A stretch of DNA of 8,975 nucleotides, from the NCBI GenBank assembly GCA_003233475.1, contig QILU01000078.1, positions 1 through 8,975 on the forward strand. Reading direction: 5' to 3'. This stretch comes from Ahrensia sp. Lineage in GTDB: Bacteria; Pseudomonadota; Alphaproteobacteria; Rhizobiales; Rhizobiaceae. Below are positions 6,749 through 8,975 of the stretch, in pieces (within the stretch, counting starts at the first letter, position 1; each line of letters starts with the position of its first letter). The position numbers and the translations under genes are program-made. The notes below the pieces were generated by a model. The model searched no databases. It was not told the origin of the DNA and saw nothing but the letters and a program-made list of their open reading frames with translations.

Positions 6749-8131
6749 TTATTTTGGAACCAACCCCAATGTTTCCCGTCGGACAAACCGCCAGGTTAGA
6801 CCAATTCCGGCCACCGCAAGTCCGGCCACCAGACCAGCCCAGACGCCTGCCCCGCCAAAGCCTAATGGAAAGGCCAGTAAATAGGCCAGTCCCATGCCGA
6901 TAGGCCAGTAGCTGATGGTGGCGATAATCATTGGTATTTTCGTATCCTGCAGCCCGCGTAAATTACTGCCGGAAGCAACCTGAAGCGCATCAAACAACTG
7001 GAATATCGCCGCCATGGCAAACAGAGGTATGGCATAGCTTAGAACAGCGCCGGCATCTATCGAACCTTCTTCCAAAAATATTTCAATCAGCGGTTCCGGG
7101 AATATCCAAAACACCAGGGCAAAAATTGAAGCAAACACCAATCCAACGAACACCGCGGTCCAGGCAGCTGACCCGATGGCTTGTTTGTCTTTACGCCCAG
7201 CCGCCAATCCCACCCGAACGGAACCGGCCTGCGCGAACCCAAGAGGCACCATGAAGGCGAGGCTGGCCCATTGCAGGGCAATCCCGTGAGCCGCAAGGGG
7301 TATCGTTCCGATCCAGCCAATCATTACTGAAGCGGCGGAAAACATTCCCACTTCCGAGAAAATCGTCAGCGAAATTGGCCACCCCAACTTAACCACCTCC
7401 TGAAAGGCCTTCCACTCCGGCCGCCAGAAGCTTTGAAATAAGGCATAAGGCCTGGTTGCTTTGCTGGTATGAATATAAATCCCCATCATGAAAAGAGCGA
7501 CAAGATTTGCAATCACAGTGGCGATTGCAGCTCCTTCCATTTCCAGGCGCGGGGCACCGAAATTCCCAAATATAAGAGCCCAGTTCAAAACTCCGTTCAG
7601 AACGGCCATGGTTACGGCCACAATTACAATTGCATTTGTGCGTTCCAAACTGGTAAGAAAATTTCGCAGGCCCGAAATTAGAAAAGCTGGAATGAGCGAC
7701 CATTTGGCAATTGCAACATAAGTGGCGGCAAGTGCCGCAAGCTCAGGCTTTTGACCAAGCGCCAGCAGTATCTGCTCGCTAAAAAACAAGGGAATAATGA
7801 GCGCGAAGACAACAATTAACAGCACCCAAAGTCCCATTCGGGTTGAACGTCGGGCGCTTTGGCGGTCTTCACGGCCAATTGCGGTCGCTACCAATGGGAT
7901 AATTGCGGCGGCAAACCCCATGCCAATAATCAGTGCAATAAAAATCAGCTGAAAAGCCAACGTACCGGCAGCAAGCTCAGTTACCCCCAGCCAACCCATC
8001 ATTAAGTTGTCGGTTACGCTAATCAGCATATAAACAATTTGTGTAAAAACCAGCGGCACCCCCAACACCAGTGTCGCGCGCAGATGTTGAAAATAAGTTT
8101 TTGCAGGTGCAGCGGGTGAGCCGGGTTTCAT
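6749..8131 (-). CDS. MATE family multidrug/toxin efflux transporter (NorM type)
   Basis: Inner-membrane cation-coupled exporter of the MATE family, 460 residues, the normal size. It shows about twelve hydrophobic segments in two halves. The first half begins with LGVPLVFTQIVYMLISVTDN, the usual MATE first helix including the conserved aspartate after the VT. A second-half counterpart begins near residue 245 with LGWPISLTIFSEVGMFSAAS. Segments such as VPLGFAQAGSVRVGLAAGRK and ALQVASGSNLRGLQDTKIPM are strongly family-like and point to the NorM branch. Drug specificity and Na+ or H+ coupling cannot be read here. The ATG at 8131 is only 18 bases past the stop of the ppa remnant and is preceded by a poor ribosome site (GACGGA directly against the ATG), suggesting dependence on upstream translation. 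No clear terminator follows it. Confidence 0.95.
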   Translation of the reverse strand: MKPGSPAAPAKTYFQHLRATLVLGVPLVFTQIVYMLISVTDNLMMGWLGVTELAAGTLAFQLIFIALIIGMGFAAAIIPLVATAIGREDRQSARRSTRMGLWVLLIVVFALIIPLFFSEQILLALGQKPELAALAATYVAIAKWSLIPAFLISGLRNFLTSLERTNAIVIVAVTMAVLNGVLNWALIFGNFGAPRLEMEGAAIATVIANLVALFMMGIYIHTSKATRPYALFQSFWRPEWKAFQEVVKLGWPISLTIFSEVGMFSAASVMIGWIGTIPLAAHGIALQWASLAFMVPLGFAQAGSVRVGLAAGRKDKQAIGSAAWTAVFVGLVFASIFALVFWIFPEPLIEIFLEEGSIDAGAVLSYAIPLFAMAAIFQLFDALQVASGSNLRGLQDTKIPMIIATISYWPIGMGLAYLLAFPLGFGGAGVWAGLVAGLAVAGIGLTWRFVRRETLGLVPK

Positions 8132-8149
8132 TCCGTCAAACCAGAGTGT

Positions 8150-8362
8150 TTATTTCGACCCATCTTCAATGGCCTTTATTATCAGCCCACGGGCTTCCCT
8201 GGCGTCGCCCCAGCGGTCGATTTTTACCCATTTGCCTTCTTCCAGATCTTTGTAATGTTCAAAAAAATGAGCAATCTGATGCGGTTGATTATCAGCAAGA
8301 TCGTCAATTGAATTACTATCATGGGGCGGATTGCCACCGATCGTAATAGCGTCAATTCTCAT
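8150..8362 (-). pseudogene. ppa: Internally deleted inorganic pyrophosphatase remnant (in-frame, 70 codons)
   Basis: Family I inorganic pyrophosphatase hydrolyses pyrophosphate in the cytoplasm; intact bacterial enzymes are about 170-180 residues. Here residues 1-15 ([15 protein letters not shown]) match the N-terminus seen in alphaproteobacterial enzymes. Residues from about 19 to 70, including [20 protein letters not shown], match the C-terminus. Some 105-110 residues between them are missing, with the frame kept. Of the active site only Y37 and K38 (E. coli Tyr141 and Lys142) remain. The glutamates, lysines and the aspartate cluster that bind metal and pyrophosphate are gone, so catalysis is not expected. 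Start codon, an AGGA ribosome site eight bases upstream and the stop are intact. It may be a recent deletion, a retained small protein, a translation-coupling leader for the MATE gene, or an assembly error. An intact pyrophosphatase would be expected elsewhere in the genome. Confidence 0.85.
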
Positions 8363-8480
8363 TCCATGATTCCTGTTTGTTTACCCGGACAAAAACCCGG
8401 CAGACCATTCTTGGCAATAAAGCTATTCCCGTGATGATCAACCCGCTATCAGCGCGGAAATGACAATTTGAAAAACAAAT

Positions 8481-8909
8481 TTAACTGGCAATATAGCGCT
8501 TCAGTTCTTCCGCGTCGCGCTCGACCTGCTCAATTTTACGTTTGACCACGTCGCCTATGGAAATAATACCCACCAACCTGTCATTTTTCATTATCGGCAG
8601 GTGGCGAAACCGTCCCTCAGACATTTTTTCCATGACCGTATTGATGCTGTCCGCTTCTTCGCTGAAAATAATCTTCTTTGTCATACAATCAGAAATATTT
8701 TTATTGAGAGCACTGACCCCATGTTTTGCAATCAGCCGTATAATATCCCGCTCCGAGCAAATACCGCAAACTTCATCATCTTTACCAGTGACCATCACGG
8801 CACCAATTTTTTTCTCAGCCAGTACTTTTGAAACGGATTCCACTGAATCCTCAGCTTTAGCGGTGATAACATCGTAGCCTTTTTTGGCCAAAATTTCTGC
8901 GACAAACAT
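8481..8909 (-). CDS. Two-CBS-domain (Bateman module) protein
   Basis: Small cytoplasmic protein of 142 residues composed almost entirely of a tandem CBS pair, which in other proteins binds adenine nucleotides such as AMP, ATP or S-adenosylmethionine. CBS1 covers about residues 8-64 (VSKVLAEKKIGAVMVTG through CSERDIIR). CBS2 covers about 75-132 (MEKMSEGRFRHLPIMKNDRLVGIISIGDVVK). A charged helix, KRKIEQVERDAEELKRYI, closes the protein. There is no attached enzyme domain. This stand-alone type is widespread in alphaproteobacteria and mostly uncharacterised; a regulatory or energy-sensing role is inference. A strong ribosome site (AAGGAG, five bases before the ATG at 8909) fixes the start. The ppa remnant begins 118 bases downstream on the same strand; the gap holds a short GC stem near 8440-8457 without a T-run, so readthrough is possible. 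The 66 bases upstream, to the window edge, are AT-rich with no promoter I would defend. Confidence 0.92.
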   Translation of the reverse strand: MFVAEILAKKGYDVITAKAEDSVESVSKVLAEKKIGAVMVTGKDDEVCGICSERDIIRLIAKHGVSALNKNISDCMTKKIIFSEEADSINTVMEKMSEGRFRHLPIMKNDRLVGIISIGDVVKRKIEQVERDAEELKRYIAS

Positions 8910-8975
8910 GACTGCTCCTTTTCAAATCAATTTCTCTTTTCCAAAATGCCTTTCTCAAACGCTTTTGAATTTAGT

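Noticed and set aside
8380..8402. CCGG-CCGG hairpin upstream of the ppa remnant
   Set aside because: Only four pairs with an 8-base loop and no T-run; too weak to call a terminator or riboswitch.
8910..8975. Promoter for the CBS-domain gene (TTGAGA with AGAAAT 17 bases on)
   Set aside because: The -10 match is poor and the region is AT-rich enough for such matches by chance; the window also ends too soon to judge.

Overview
The window reads as bacterial chromosome, most likely from an alphaproteobacterium. The organism call rests on protein character rather than a marker gene. The Fpg zinc finger has C-X4-C spacing with a C-terminal [11 protein letters not shown] stretch, the pyrophosphatase remnant starts MRIDAI.IG.NPP, and the two-CBS-domain protein has the FRHLP...GIISIGDVVK form; all three are typical of that class. 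Base composition looks close to balanced. There is no rRNA, tRNA, CRISPR array, transposase or phage gene, and no gene-free stretch longer than 300 bases.

Left block, minus strand (1-4104): glycerol kinase (glpK), then a periplasmic binding protein of the uncharacterised YnjBCD ABC system (ynjB), then its two-domain permease (ynjC), which runs off the left edge. An ATPase (ynjD) would be expected further left. All three genes point the same way and may be co-transcribed, which would tie a transporter of unknown substrate to glycerol metabolism.

Centre (4105-5945): a divergent intergenic region holds a perfect 20-bp-arm palindrome. It is followed on the plus strand by a short-chain dehydrogenase/reductase and, 5 bases later, by mutM (fpg), the DNA glycosylase for oxidised purines. 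The dehydrogenase has no clear ribosome binding site, and its start codon abuts a second small inverted repeat that shares bases with the palindrome.

Right block, minus strand (5969-8975): a self-contained cytochrome P460-type gene with a recognisable promoter and intrinsic terminator; a NorM-type MATE efflux pump; an internally deleted inorganic pyrophosphatase (ppa) of 70 codons, with family N- and C-termini joined in frame and most of the catalytic core missing; and a two-CBS-domain protein. The CBS protein, ppa remnant and MATE gene lie in tandem and may share transcripts.

Most of the window is ordinary housekeeping and transport. The points that stand out are the in-frame deleted pyrophosphatase, the long palindrome between glpK and the dehydrogenase, and the glpK-ynjBC linkage. 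I see no convincing evidence of a wholly new multi-gene system.
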